From assembly GCA_023667045.1 (NCBI GenBank), contig JAMPAU010000001.1, positions 1,345,748-1,409,747 of the forward strand: 64,000 nucleotides of DNA, given 5' to 3'. Below, one piece after another: positions 24,332 through 34,088 of this stretch. The stretch is from Ruminococcus flavefaciens. GTDB lineage: Bacteria > Bacillota > Clostridia > Oscillospirales > Ruminococcaceae. A program made the translations under genes and the position numbers. The notes under the pieces were generated by a model, which searched no databases, was not told the DNA's origin, and worked only from the letters and a program-made list of their open reading frames with translations. Positions within the stretch are counted from its first letter, which is position 1, and every line of letters starts with the position of its first letter.

Positions 24332-27300
24332 TGGGCTGGACTATTAATCAGGAAAATGCAATAAATGCGAGAAACTCGTCGGTTATCGTATCGGCGGCGG
24401 CAGGCAGTGGAAAAACCGCTGTTCTTACGGAGAGAATAATAAAACTTATAGCAGACAGAAATTCCGGAGTGAGTGCCGACAGAATGGTTGTTGTTACTTT
24501 CACTAATGATGCGGCTTCTGAACTGAAAAAGCGTCTTGAAAGAAAACTCCGTGACCTTATAAATGAAAATCCGTCGGATTCTCACCTTGCAAAACAGCAG
24601 ATTTTATTACAGAATGCTAAAATCTCCACTATAAATTCTTTCTGCTTTGAACTTATAAGAGATAATATCACGGAGCAGGGTATAACTTCCGGATTCAGTA
24701 TTCTTGACGAAACGGAAGACAAGGTTCTGAAAGCACAGGCAATGGAAGATCTTATTGATTATTACAGTGAAAACGAGTATGAAAAGCTGTCGTTTTTATA
24801 TGACCATTTCTGTGTAAGAAATATGAAACAGCTTACTGACGTTATTTCAGAAGTTGACGGATTTCTTTCTTCTGTGGCTTTTAGGGAAAAATGGCTTGAT
24901 ACTGCCGTTGAGGAGTACCGAAAAGACTTTACGGAATCATTATATTATAAACTCTTTATGGAAAAATGCACAGGAAGACTTTCCGAAGCCTGTGATAATG
25001 CACAGGAATGTCTTGATATGATATATGATATGTTCTGTGGTATAACTGACAGCGATAAATACATGAAAACCGTAAATCAGATAGATTCTGAATACAGACA
25101 GATAAAAAGCTTTTACGATATTTTTTCTAGCGGACGTATTCCGGACGAAACTGAATCCGAAACTGCAAATAAGTTCAGCACGCTTGTTCAGATACGTAAA
25201 ACCGACAAGATAGAATACGACAGCGAAATAAGAGAGATTTTTAAAAGCCGTCGTGATACGTACAAGGAAATTGTAAGAGAGGTTACGGATTTCAGCAGGT
25301 CGCCGGAAAAAGACTACAGACTTTCGGCAGAAGTAACTAGAATCCTTGCGGAGATGATAAGAAAGTACCATGATATTGTATGGGAAAAGAAATGTGCCAA
25401 AAACTCAATTAGCTTTGATGACGGTGAACGCCTCGCCCTTGAAATACTCGCCGAAACTGACAAAAACGGTTATACAGTACAATCGGAAACGGCACGGAGA
25501 ACGGCAGAGTTTTATGACATTATCATGATTGATGAATATCAGGATTCAAATAACAAGCAGGATATGATATTCAAGCTTATTTCAAAGAATTACCGCCTTG
25601 ATGAAAACGGCAACTCTATGTACGGCGATAATGTTTTTCTTGTCGGAGATGTCAAGCAGTCTATTTATCGTTTCCGGCTTGCAAACCCTAAGAACTTCAT
25701 TTCCACGCTGAAAAGTTCTGAACCTTATTCGGCAGAGAGTAATTCTCTTAACAAGAAAATTTTCCTCAATAAAAATTTCCGAAGTTCGCCGGAAGTCATT
25801 GATTTTGTCAATTATATTTTCAGCGGTATAATGTCAGAAAAATGCGGTGATATAGATTACGACGATGACGAAAAGCTCTATTTTGGAGCAGGGGCTTATT
25901 CCGGCGGAAACGACAACGGCAGACTTACACATATTTCGTTTATAAATGATTCAAGCAGTGACGAGGAAGACGAAAATGACGGAGAGGAAAAAGAAAAGCG
26001 TTCAGCTATAAAGAAAAGAAAAAACAAAGACAAGCCTAATCCCGAAGCTGTTTTTACTGCACATAAAATAGCAGAAATGCTCAAAGACGGCGTTGAAGTT
26101 ATGCTTGAAAACGGCGAAAGGCGTAAATGCGTACCGTCTGATTTCTGCATACTCGTCCGTAATAACGACCTTATAAATAAATATGCGGAAGAACTCGCAA
26201 AGCTGGGCATCTCGGCAAAGGGTCATGAAGACGAGGGCTATCTTAAATCACGTGAAATAGCCGTGCTTATTGACCTTTTGAGAATTATAAGCAATCCTCT
26301 GCTTGATATTTCAATGACAGCGGTGATGACTTCTCCTATGTATATGTTCCGCATACCAGAGGTAGCATTTATAAAGTCTCTTGACAGGGAAAAACCGCTT
26401 TTTGTGGTTATGCTCAAAATGGTAAACGGCGAATACGACGGCTGTGATGGTCTGCTTGTCAAGAGGTGCAGGGAATTTCTTGATTCGCTTGAGAGTTTCC
26501 GGCTTGATTCGGTCACAATGACGGTCGGCGAACTGATAGGCAGAATATATGATACTACTGATTTTATTTCCGTAATGCAGTTATACAACGATGGCGAAAA
26601 GAAACGTGCTAATCTGCGTACTCTTATACAGTATGCGAAAAACTATGAGAAGTCCGTTTCATTTGAGGGAGCAGGCGGTCTTAACGGTTTTCTGCGTCAT
26701 ATTGATAGGGTTATGGAAAACGACGACTACAAACAGGGGAAAGTTTCCGCACCGTCCGGCGACTATGTTTCAATAATGACACTGCACGGCTCAAAGGGTC
26801 TTGAATTTACATTTGTATTTATGGCAGAAAATAATATCAATTTCAAGTATGACTACAAACCGGCTATGTGTTCGGCAGACGGCAGAATAGGCTATATGTT
26901 CTATGAACGTGAAACGGCAGGAAAGTGCAGTACATTCCAGAGGGCTATGCTTATTGAAGAAGGAAAAAGCGATACACGGAGCGAATCAGTGCGTCTTATG
27001 TATGTAGGTTTGACGAGAGCAAAACAGAAACTCTTTATAAACCTTAAATTCAATGAAAAGATTCTGAAATCAGTTAAAAAGCTTGTGGACAAGTATATAT
27101 CCGTAAACGGCGATATAAGGGATATAGTTTGCAGTGCAAAGAACTTCAGCGAATGGATATGGCTGTGTCTCATGAAACATTCAAAATTTGAAAAGATAGC
27201 TGAATATTTCGGGCTTGTATCTGATGAATGCGTTCTCCCCGAACCGTCGTGCAGTGATAATATTTTTGAATATGAGATATGCGAAAAGGTTGAAGAAACA

Positions 27301-28026
27301 GAAATTTCCGACCAGTCCGGCTATAAGGAGACAGAGGCAGACGAGGCTATATGCAGTGAAATACGCCGTATTATCTATGATAATTATGACAGCAGTCTTT
27401 CAGAAATACCTGCAAAACTCAGCGTTACACAGGTTACAAGGAAATTCAAGGAAGAAGATGTTTTTGATTTCAAGCTGAAACGCCCTGCATTTATGTCCGA
27501 AAACACAAATCTTACTGGTGCAGAACGTGGTACGGCAATACATACTTTCTTTCAGTACTGTATTTTTGAAAATGCTATAAAGAATCCGGAAGACGAAATC
27601 AAGCGTGTCGTTGACATGGGATATATAAGCAAGGCACAGGCGGAAGCTGTCAGTCCTGCAAAAGTAAGGGCGTTTTTTGAGAGCAGTCTTTACGGACGTG
27701 TAAAAAATGCAGAAAATGTATGGCGTGAAAGAAAATTCATGGTTGCGGTTGCTGAACTCGGTTTAGAGAATGACACAATGAAAAAGTTCAGTAAATCCGA
27801 CGGCATGATAAAGGGTATCATAGACCTTATGTTTGAAGAAGAAGACGGCATTGTTATTGTGGATTACAAGTCAGACAGGGGAGTTTCCGAAAAACGTCTT
27901 GCAGAACGCTACACAATGCAGATACAGCTTTATAAGTCGGCAATAGAACTTACCACCGGAAAACGTGTCAAAGAGGCGTATTTGTATTCAATTGAAATGG
28001 AGAAGTCCATACCGATGAAATTATAA
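24331..28026 (+). CDS. addA: AddA subunit of the AddAB helicase-nuclease
   Basis: A 1231-aa UvrD-family helicase with nuclease domain. The Walker A motif AAGSGKTAV lies at about 23-31, TFTNDAA follows near 56, Walker B appears as IIMIDEYQDSN near 405, DVKQSIYRFR near 443, and the late motifs TLHGSKGLEF and RLMYVGLTRAKQ are present. The C-terminal nuclease has RGTAIHTFFQ and DLMFEEEDGIVIVDYKSD with the metal-binding Asp and Lys. A highly charged insert (DEEDENDGEEKEKR near 550) is unusual. TAATG couples it to addB. Confidence 0.95.
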   Translation: MGWTINQENAINARNSSVIVSAAAGSGKTAVLTERIIKLIADRNSGVSADRMVVVTFTNDAASELKKRLERKLRDLINENPSDSHLAKQQILLQNAKISTINSFCFELIRDNITEQGITSGFSILDETEDKVLKAQAMEDLIDYYSENEYEKLSFLYDHFCVRNMKQLTDVISEVDGFLSSVAFREKWLDTAVEEYRKDFTESLYYKLFMEKCTGRLSEACDNAQECLDMIYDMFCGITDSDKYMKTVNQIDSEYRQIKSFYDIFSSGRIPDETESETANKFSTLVQIRKTDKIEYDSEIREIFKSRRDTYKEIVREVTDFSRSPEKDYRLSAEVTRILAEMIRKYHDIVWEKKCAKNSISFDDGERLALEILAETDKNGYTVQSETARRTAEFYDIIMIDEYQDSNNKQDMIFKLISKNYRLDENGNSMYGDNVFLVGDVKQSIYRFRLANPKNFISTLKSSEPYSAESNSLNKKIFLNKNFRSSPEVIDFVNYIFSGIMSEKCGDIDYDDDEKLYFGAGAYSGGNDNGRLTHISFINDSSSDEEDENDGEEKEKRSAIKKRKNKDKPNPEAVFTAHKIAEMLKDGVEVMLENGERRKCVPSDFCILVRNNDLINKYAEELAKLGISAKGHEDEGYLKSREIAVLIDLLRIISNPLLDISMTAVMTSPMYMFRIPEVAFIKSLDREKPLFVVMLKMVNGEYDGCDGLLVKRCREFLDSLESFRLDSVTMTVGELIGRIYDTTDFISVMQLYNDGEKKRANLRTLIQYAKNYEKSVSFEGAGGLNGFLRHIDRVMENDDYKQGKVSAPSGDYVSIMTLHGSKGLEFTFVFMAENNINFKYDYKPAMCSADGRIGYMFYERETAGKCSTFQRAMLIEEGKSDTRSESVRLMYVGLTRAKQKLFINLKFNEKILKSVKKLVDKYISVNGDIRDIVCSAKNFSEWIWLCLMKHSKFEKIAEYFGLVSDECVLPEPSCSDNIFEYEICEKVEETEISDQSGYKETEADEAICSEIRRIIYDNYDSSLSEIPAKLSVTQVTRKFKEEDVFDFKLKRPAFMSENTNLTGAERGTAIHTFFQYCIFENAIKNPEDEIKRVVDMGYISKAQAEAVSPAKVRAFFESSLYGRVKNAENVWRERKFMVAVAELGLENDTMKKFSKSDGMIKGIIDLMFEEEDGIVIVDYKSDRGVSEKRLAERYTMQIQLYKSAIELTTGKRVKEAYLYSIEMEKSIPMKL

Positions 28027-28036
28027 AAAAATCACT

Positions 28037-28063
28037 AAAGCCGTTCCACTGAGGAACGGCTTT
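28037..28063. terminator. Terminator between convergent addA and the HtrA gene
   Basis: Perfect 11-bp stem AAAGCCGTTCC / GGAACGGCTTT with loop ACTGA. An A-rich flank on the plus strand becomes TTTTTT on the minus strand. Confidence 0.75.
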
Positions 28064-28105
28064 AATGATAGTAAGGAGAAGTATAGAATTTGGGAATAAA
28101 CTTAA

Positions 28106-29494
28106 TTAATTTTCGTTGACTGCTGTCTGGTCGTCAAAAGGACTGCCCTTATCTCCGGTAGCTTCTTGAAGAATCAACTCAACGGTAATATCCTCTCCGG
28201 CTCTGTTAAGAGTGATAGTAATAGATTCTCCGGCTTTGTGGGTATTTTTTATATCGTTGAGTTCTTTAGCGGTGGTGACTGTCTCGCCGTCAATGTCTAT
28301 GATAACGTCGCCTTTTCTGATACCTGCGAGGTCGCCGGCACTGCCTTCCTGTACGCCCTGTACGTATACGCCAAGCGGAATATCATAATAGCGTGAAACT
28401 GATTCAGTTACATCAACAGTTGTTATGCCAATCTGTGGTCTGCCCTTGACGTACTTGTAGTTTATAAGGTCGTCGATTATGACTTTTGCCTCGTTTATCG
28501 GGATTGCAAAGCCAAGACCCTCTACGCTTGCCGAGCCATAGCTTGAAGACATTTTAGCGGAATTTATGCCAATAACCTGTCCGGAGCTGTTGAGCAGAGG
28601 ACCGCCGGAGTTACCGGAGTTTATAGCTGCGTCTGTCTGAATGAGCGTCATGCTTTTTTCGTTTATGTCAATTTTTCTGTTTTTAGCTGAAACAATACCG
28701 CTTGTTACTGAACCAAACAAATCGAAACCGAGAGGATTTCCGACTGCTATTACAAGTTCGCCTACTCTTAAATCGTCGCTGTCTCCGAACTCTGCCGGAG
28801 TAAGACCCGTTTCATTTACTTTAAGGACGGCTAAATCAGTTTCTGTATCGTAAGCGATAATTTTAGCGTCGTGTTCTGTTTCGTCGTCGAAAACAACTGA
28901 GACTTCCACAGCCTCACCGCAATCATACTCGCTGTCATCATAGATAACGTGAGCATTGGTGATAATATAACCGTCATCTGACATAACAATGCCTGTACCT
29001 GTACCACGCATTTCTTGAGTTTCGGGTTGCTGAGACATACCGAATCCCCAGCCCCAGCCCATACTGCTGTAGTCGGGGGTGTATTCAAAGGTTGAAGCTA
29101 CTCCCACAACAGACGGCATAATAGTATCTACTATATCTGGAAGATATTTTGAATCAGTGCGTGATGCTATCTCAATAAGACTTGGAATATCCGTATTGTT
29201 TGTATTTTCAGAAACGGAAGACTCCGGCAGATTTTGCTGAACAACTGCCTTTGTAGTTTCTTTATTGTCACTGTTGTTAAAGTCTGATACTTCGAGCTTG
29301 TCGGCATTCATGTATTTGTATACCTGTACCGAGCCACCGCCGACTATTACCATACACAATATAAAAGCCGCTGCTTTAAGTCCCGTATGGTTTTTAGGCT
29401 TTTTCGGACTGGAATTATTCTCATAAATAAAAGATGATGAATTTTGGTTATCCTGTGAATTATTTTCATCATTGAACGGGTAATTATTTTGCAT
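28106..29494 (-). CDS. HtrA/DegP-like membrane-anchored serine protease
   Basis: A 462-aa protein with a long, Asn/Ser-rich cytoplasmic N-terminus (1-40), one membrane helix near 46-64, an extracellular linker, a trypsin-like protease domain (about 125-345) and one PDZ domain (about 355-440). The triad is complete: His in TNAHVIYDD, Asp in ETDLAVLK and Ser in NSGNSGGPLL. It degrades or refolds damaged envelope proteins. The start at 29494 follows AAAGGAAG; the upstream in-frame ATG lacks a ribosome site. The transcript ends at the shared terminator with addA. Confidence 0.93.
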   Translation of the reverse strand: MQNNYPFNDENNSQDNQNSSSFIYENNSSPKKPKNHTGLKAAAFILCMVIVGGGSVQVYKYMNADKLEVSDFNNSDNKETTKAVVQQNLPESSVSENTNNTDIPSLIEIASRTDSKYLPDIVDTIMPSVVGVASTFEYTPDYSSMGWGWGFGMSQQPETQEMRGTGTGIVMSDDGYIITNAHVIYDDSEYDCGEAVEVSVVFDDETEHDAKIIAYDTETDLAVLKVNETGLTPAEFGDSDDLRVGELVIAVGNPLGFDLFGSVTSGIVSAKNRKIDINEKSMTLIQTDAAINSGNSGGPLLNSSGQVIGINSAKMSSSYGSASVEGLGFAIPINEAKVIIDDLINYKYVKGRPQIGITTVDVTESVSRYYDIPLGVYVQGVQEGSAGDLAGIRKGDVIIDIDGETVTTAKELNDIKNTHKAGESITITLNRAGEDITVELILQEATGDKGSPFDDQTAVNEN

Positions 29495-29602
29495 AAGAGA
29501 CTTCCTTTCCGGCTTTGATTTTATTTTCAAATATAATTATAAACATTTATGTGATAAAAATATGATAGCATACAGAAAAAAACAGCATTTATTGTGAAAT
29601 AT

Positions 29603-29636
29603 AATAAAAAAGAACAGACTTCACGCCTGTTCTTTT
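29603..29636 (-). terminator. Terminator of the LtaS-like/thioesterase unit
   Basis: On the minus strand AAGAACAGGC pairs with GTCTGTTCTT, followed by TTTTATT. Confidence 0.8.
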
Positions 29637-29646
29637 CTTAAAAAGC

Positions 29647-30039
29647 TTATTTGATTTTGGACTGGGCTTTACTGGTAAATTTTTCACCATAAACCATGAA
29701 TCTCTTGTGGATTCCCTCGCCGATAAGACCTGTTTCGTCGTATGCCTTTACGCTGAATGTAAATTCACGTCCGTTTATTTCCGTAAGCACGGCTTCAGCG
29801 GTAACTTTCATGCCCTCAGGGGTGGCAGAAACGTGCTTTACATTCATTTCAGTGCCTACTGTTGTCTCGTCGTTTTCGAGATAACCAGTAAGACAGTTGC
29901 AGGCGGATTTTTCCATGAGCATTATCATTACAGGCGTTGCAAATACTCTAAGACTTCCACTGCCTACATTTACGGCAAGGTCTCCGTCTGATACTGTAAG
30001 TCCGGCAGTACCGGAAATACCTGTTTTTAAGTCTTTCAT
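29647..30039 (-). CDS. Hotdog-fold thioesterase (FlK-like)
   Basis: A 130-aa single-domain hotdog protein. The N-terminal ATPVMIMLMEKSACNCL resembles the active-site helix of fluoroacetyl-CoA-thioesterase-like proteins, and GTEMNVKHVSATPEGMKV and the C-terminal strands complete the fold. It probably hydrolyses a small acyl-CoA thioester; the natural substrate is unknown. It starts three bases after the LtaS-like stop, with its GGAGG site inside that gene's end, so both are co-transcribed. A physical link between acyl-CoA hydrolysis and glycerophosphate polymer synthesis is not established. Confidence 0.85.
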   Translation of the reverse strand: MKDLKTGISGTAGLTVSDGDLAVNVGSGSLRVFATPVMIMLMEKSACNCLTGYLENDETTVGTEMNVKHVSATPEGMKVTAEAVLTEINGREFTFSVKAYDETGLIGEGIHKRFMVYGEKFTSKAQSKIK

Positions 30040-30042
30040 AAT

Positions 30043-31893
30043 TTAGTCCTCCTCTGCCGGAACAAGCAGTTCTTCGGGTATCGGACACGGTGAATAAACG
30101 TCTCCTACTACTCGGTCGTAAGTAAGCATATCAAGTTCTTCGTCACGTGGTACTTCGCTTGCGTATTCTTCCGAGTAGACTGGTATTTTTTCCATATATT
30201 CCATCATTGTATCAATGAAAGCATCATGGGGAGCGTCAATTATGTTCATGATTACATACGGCATATAGAAGAAAGAAACGTTTTCTTCGGGTACTGACGA
30301 AAAATCAGCGTCGTAATTGCTCCACAGAAAATAGTGCTGTTCATAGAGTTCGCTACAGTTTGAGCCGTTAAGACCAAGCTGATTATATACGCTTGTTTCG
30401 CCTCTGAGTGACGGGAAATGGTCGCCAACAAAGAAAACAAGAGTAGGCTCATCTATTGTTTCGAGTTCGTCAAGAAATGCTGTCAGACCCTCATTAGTGT
30501 GTTGAACCCATGTGAGATAGTTGGTTATCTCGTCGCCGTCGCCTTGGTCGTAAGGCTGATGATTCTGCATTGTTGTGGTGTGAATATAAATCGGGTCGTC
30601 GGTAGTTTTCACGAGGTCGAGGAGCTGATTGTAAACTGTCTTATCGTCAACATAAGTGCCGAAATGCTCCACAGGTACGGTAAAATCCGATTCTCCGGTC
30701 TGGTCGTTGTGGAAAATCATTGTATCAAAGCCGAATCTGCCATAAATCTTTGAACGGCTGTAGAAACTGCTCTGGAATGGGTGTACATATGCTGTATGAT
30801 AGCCCCAGTTTTTGTAGTACTGTGCAAGGGCAGGCTGTTCACGGGCAGCAAGTTCTCTCTGTGGCATATTTGGGGTATTTATTCCACGCACAGGAAGACC
30901 GAAAAGCAGTTCAAACTCTGAGCGTACAGTCCAGCTTGCATAAGTAGGAGTGATAGTAGTTCCGGCATGACCTTCTTCACGGGCATTGTCAAAACCCTCA
31001 TAATATTTGTCGTCTACTTCGAGTTCGTCAAATACTCTGAAATCGGCGTATGATTCGCTCATTACAACTATTACGTTTGGTTTCTGACCGCCGTTGAAAT
31101 CATTGCTTTTTTCTAGTTCGTCATCGACGATTTCGGTAACGTGCTGGTCGTCGTAATTTTCCGGCTCTGTAAGACGGTTTGCATAGCTTTCAGAGGCGGT
31201 CTGTATAATGAATGCAAGAAAACCGTTATTCTGGAATTTTTCATTGAGCTTGAAAGTATTTGTTGCGGGGGTGGTGTCAACTCCGAATACCTTATAGACA
31301 GGCGAGTAGAAAGCAGGGAGCAATATAAGGCACGCACACGGAATCACACAAGCACACGGTGCAACAATACGCTTGACAAGTTTGAGCTTGAATTTCGGGT
31401 TGAAATAAAATGCAAGTGCAATAAAGGCTATTACTATAATACAGTAAATAACAAGTCTCGGCGTTATCTTTATGTAAGCAAAGGACTTGAGGCTTTTTAC
31501 ACTGCGGAAAAGTTTCATGTCCGAAAGTATAAGATGATTGCCGTTAGTGCCGTATTTGAAAAGCTCCGTGATACTCAGAGCCATATATACAAAACTTTGC
31601 ACTGCTATTGAAATCCAGCCGGAGCGGAAAATAGACAGCAGAAATACAAAGACAATTGAAGTAAGGAATAAGTCAAAAAGCATAACAGACGGTCTGCTTA
31701 TAAAAAATTTCATAAAAGGAACAATTCCCTTAAACTGATTTATTTCTGCCATGCTCATTATAAACAGCGGAAAAATCAGCATAATCGCAAGGTTTATTTT
31801 CGGGTGAAGTTCAGTTTGTTTGTTGTGTTTTTCTTGAAACGCTTTAAAGCGTTCTCCGATTGTTTTCTTTTCAGTATTTGAATCTTTAGTCAT
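30043..31893 (-). CDS. LtaS-family sulfatase-fold transferase
   Basis: A 616-aa membrane enzyme. About five hydrophobic helices lie in residues 30-210, followed by an extracellular sulfatase-like domain (about 270-590). Metal and nucleophile regions are recognisable: NVIVVMSESYADF, the Thr in ASWTVRSEFELL, HTTTMQNHQPY and VFFVGDHFPS. Family members polymerise glycerol phosphate from phosphatidylglycerol into lipoteichoic acid, or modify glycolipids with it. Whether this one is a synthase or a primase is open. GGGAGG precedes the start. The thioesterase gene follows in the same unit. Confidence 0.88.
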   Translation of the reverse strand: MTKDSNTEKKTIGERFKAFQEKHNKQTELHPKINLAIMLIFPLFIMSMAEINQFKGIVPFMKFFISRPSVMLFDLFLTSIVFVFLLSIFRSGWISIAVQSFVYMALSITELFKYGTNGNHLILSDMKLFRSVKSLKSFAYIKITPRLVIYCIIVIAFIALAFYFNPKFKLKLVKRIVAPCACVIPCACLILLPAFYSPVYKVFGVDTTPATNTFKLNEKFQNNGFLAFIIQTASESYANRLTEPENYDDQHVTEIVDDELEKSNDFNGGQKPNVIVVMSESYADFRVFDELEVDDKYYEGFDNAREEGHAGTTITPTYASWTVRSEFELLFGLPVRGINTPNMPQRELAAREQPALAQYYKNWGYHTAYVHPFQSSFYSRSKIYGRFGFDTMIFHNDQTGESDFTVPVEHFGTYVDDKTVYNQLLDLVKTTDDPIYIHTTTMQNHQPYDQGDGDEITNYLTWVQHTNEGLTAFLDELETIDEPTLVFFVGDHFPSLRGETSVYNQLGLNGSNCSELYEQHYFLWSNYDADFSSVPEENVSFFYMPYVIMNIIDAPHDAFIDTMMEYMEKIPVYSEEYASEVPRDEELDMLTYDRVVGDVYSPCPIPEELLVPAEED

Positions 31894-31922
31894 TTAATAT
31901 CCTCCCTATACAGAATAAGTCA

Positions 31923-31951
31923 AATATATCATAAGTTAAGGAAAATTTCAA
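31923..31951 (-). promoter_or_regulatory. Promoter for the LtaS-like unit
   Basis: On the minus strand TTGAAA (31946-31951), 17 bases, TATATT (31923-31928). Confidence 0.65.
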
Positions 31952-32042
31952 GCTATATTGACAAAATATCATCTTTTTATCACTCAATTCGGCGGTTTAG
32001 TAATCATGCACGTAAAAACAGGCTTGTTTTTGTTTAATATGC

Positions 32043-32633
32043 CTATATCTTCAGCCAGCCTTTTTTTGCCGAATCTTCTATAACTTTACTGATTACTTCG
32101 GCAAGTTGTGCGGAAATCTCAGCGGTACTTCTGTTTTTTTCTGCCACCTGACTGCTGTATATGCCGTGTTCCTGCCATGAGATACCGCCTTTCATGTAAT
32201 TGAGAATCATAGGCTGTATTCTGTCAAGAACGTTTGCAAATTTAGCTTCATTTGTTTTTCCGTCCTCAAACTCACGCCATAGTCCGTAAAATTCTTTTTT
32301 CTGGTCTTCCGGCAAAATGCCGAAAATTCTCTGTGCAGATTTTTCTTCACGGTCTGCTTTGGTCTTGTAACCCTCTGTATCATAGCCGTAAGTATCGCCT
32401 GCGTCGATTTCTACAACATCATGAACCAACAGCATTTTCATTACCTTGAAAGTATCAACCGCTGAATCTGCGTATTCCTCCAACAGAAAAGCCATTACAG
32501 CAATATGCCAGCTGTGTTCAGCGTCGTTTTCCTTTCGGTCTTCGTGCAAGACGTATGTCTGACGGTAGATGTTTTTCATTTTGTCGAGTTCAAGCATAAA
32601 AGCAAGCTGTTTTTTTAGTCTGTCTGTAATCAT
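32043..32633 (-). CDS. HD-domain hydrolase (YfbR-like 5'-nucleotidase)
   Basis: A 196-aa helical metalloenzyme. The HD signature is clear: ENDAEHSWH near residue 36 and LLVHDVVEIDAGD near 68. A later Asp (VLDRIQPMILN) completes the metal site. Relatives remove phosphate from deoxynucleoside monophosphates; the exact substrate is inferred. A strong GGGGGG-type ribosome site overlaps the end of the upstream FabG-like gene, 12 bases away, so the two probably form one unit. Confidence 0.88.
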   Translation of the reverse strand: MITDRLKKQLAFMLELDKMKNIYRQTYVLHEDRKENDAEHSWHIAVMAFLLEEYADSAVDTFKVMKMLLVHDVVEIDAGDTYGYDTEGYKTKADREEKSAQRIFGILPEDQKKEFYGLWREFEDGKTNEAKFANVLDRIQPMILNYMKGGISWQEHGIYSSQVAEKNRSTAEISAQLAEVISKVIEDSAKKGWLKI

Positions 32634-32645
32634 AAAAGTCCCCCC

Positions 32646-33353
32646 TTAAATAACCATACCGCCGTTGATGGCAATAACCTGTCCGGTAATATATTCTGCC
32701 TTGTCTGATGATAAAAAGCTCACAGTATCGGCGACGTGTTCCGGCGTACCGAAAAAACCTAAAGGTATTTCTTCTTTTATGCCGTCGAGTTCCTCATCAG
32801 TAAAACGGCTGTTCATTTCGGTCATGATAAAGCCCGGTGAGACACAATTGACACGTATTCCAGACGGTGCAACCTCTTTTGCAAGAGCCTTTGTAAAGCC
32901 TATTATACCGGCTTTTGTAGCGGAATAGTCTACCTCGCATGAAGCCCCGACCTGTCCCCACATGGACGAGATATTTATAATACAGCCGGATTTTTCACAT
33001 ATCATAGCCGGAAGAAACGCCCGTGAGCAGTTAAGAGTACCGCCTAAATTAACGTCCATTATGCGTTTTGATTTTTCGCTGGAAATCCCTGTGAAAAGGT
33101 CTATCTCAGATATTCCGGCATTATTTATGAGCAGGTCTATTCTGCCTGTTTCCTGTGATATTCTCCGGACTTCTTCAATATCGGAAACGTCAAATCTCAG
33201 AGCATTTCCGGAAATCTCATCAGCGAGTTTTTCAGCTTTTTCTTTTGAATTAAGATAATTAATTAAAACATAGTAGCCGTCTTCAGCGAGTTTACGGCAT
33301 ATTGCCCGACCTATACCGCCAGTACCTCCGGTGACAAGTGCTGTTTTTTGCAA
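32646..33353 (-). CDS. Short-chain dehydrogenase/reductase (FabG-like)
   Basis: A 235-aa Rossmann-fold NAD(P)-dependent oxidoreductase. It has the cofactor motif TGGTGGIGRAI near the N-terminus, NNAG near residue 80, the catalytic Ser in NISSMWG, and YSATKAG with the catalytic Tyr and Lys. The sequence resembles 3-oxoacyl-ACP reductase but sits away from other fatty-acid genes. I prefer the TTG start at 33353, because GGAG lies eight bases upstream; the in-frame ATG at 33380 precedes the ribosome site and lies next to the -10. It is followed by the HD nucleotidase. Confidence 0.85.
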   Translation of the reverse strand: MQKTALVTGGTGGIGRAICRKLAEDGYYVLINYLNSKEKAEKLADEISGNALRFDVSDIEEVRRISQETGRIDLLINNAGISEIDLFTGISSEKSKRIMDVNLGGTLNCSRAFLPAMICEKSGCIINISSMWGQVGASCEVDYSATKAGIIGFTKALAKEVAPSGIRVNCVSPGFIMTEMNSRFTDEELDGIKEEIPLGFFGTPEHVADTVSFLSSDKAEYITGQVIAINGGMVI

Positions 33354-33422
33354 AAAAATCACTCCTTTTGTTGTTCTCATATAATTATAGCATATTCCGG
33401 AACAAAAATCTATAGGTAATAC

Positions 33423-33451
33423 TTGAAATATTTGTGAAGACGTGGTATAAT
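33423..33451 (+). promoter_or_regulatory. Promoter for the DUF896-cdd-radical SAM operon
   Basis: TTGAAA (33423-33428), 17 bases, TATAAT (33446-33451). It is the only strong promoter seen before 37140, so it probably drives five genes. Confidence 0.75.
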
Positions 33452-33485
33452 TAAAGCAAAATTTTAAAATATAAGGAGTTTTTTT

Positions 33486-33686
33486 ATGAATCAGAAAAAA
33501 ATAGACCGTATAAACGAACTCGCACGCAAGTCAAAAAGCGTTGGTCTCACGGACGAGGAAAAAGCAGAGCAGACAGCTTTAAGAAACGAATACAGGCAGT
33601 CGGTAGTAGGCAATCTTAGGGCTGAACTCAATAATACGTACATTATGACACCAGACGGCAAAAAGCGTAAAGTCGGCAAAAACTGA
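33486..33686 (+). CDS. DUF896 (YnzC-like) small protein
   Basis: A 66-aa helical, charged protein with the family pattern KIDRINELARKSKSVGLTDEEK and the C-terminal LNNTYIMTPDGKKRKV. Homologues such as B. subtilis YnzC are small helical-hairpin proteins of unclear function. AAGGAG precedes the ATG. It ends nine bases before cdd and opens a five-gene operon. Confidence 0.88.
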   Translation: MNQKKIDRINELARKSKSVGLTDEEKAEQTALRNEYRQSVVGNLRAELNNTYIMTPDGKKRKVGKN

Positions 33687-33695
33687 GGTGGCGTT

Positions 33696-34088
33696 ATGAC
33701 AGACAATGAATTTTTTCTGCTTGCGGTAAAGGCTTCTGAAAAGTCCTATTCGCCGTATAGTAAGTTCAGAGTGGGTGCGGTTCTTCTCACTAAAGACGGA
33801 CAGGTTTTTACAGGGTGTAATATTGAAAACTCGTCCTACTCCATGACGATATGTGCAGAACGTACAGCATTTTTCAAGGCGATTTCTTCCGGATTCAGTG
33901 ACTTTAAAGCTATCGCCATAGCCGGAAGTGCCGACGGTGATTTTTCAAAACCGTGTCAGCCGTGCGGTGCTTGTCTACAGGTGATGTCGGAATTTTGCAG
34001 TGACGATTTCATGATTGTTCTTTCTGACGGCGTACACAGATTAAAAGACTTTCTGCCTAATAGGTTTACAAAGGAAAATATATTATGA
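33696..34088 (+). CDS. cdd: Cytidine deaminase
   Basis: A 130-aa tetrameric-type zinc deaminase that converts cytidine and deoxycytidine to uridine forms for salvage. The motifs are complete: NIENSSYSMTICAERTAF with zinc Cys and catalytic Glu, and PCQPCGACLQVM with two more zinc cysteines. GAGGTGG precedes the ATG. The stop overlaps the DUF4291 start by four bases. Confidence 0.95.
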   Translation: MTDNEFFLLAVKASEKSYSPYSKFRVGAVLLTKDGQVFTGCNIENSSYSMTICAERTAFFKAISSGFSDFKAIAIAGSADGDFSKPCQPCGACLQVMSEFCSDDFMIVLSDGVHRLKDFLPNRFTKENIL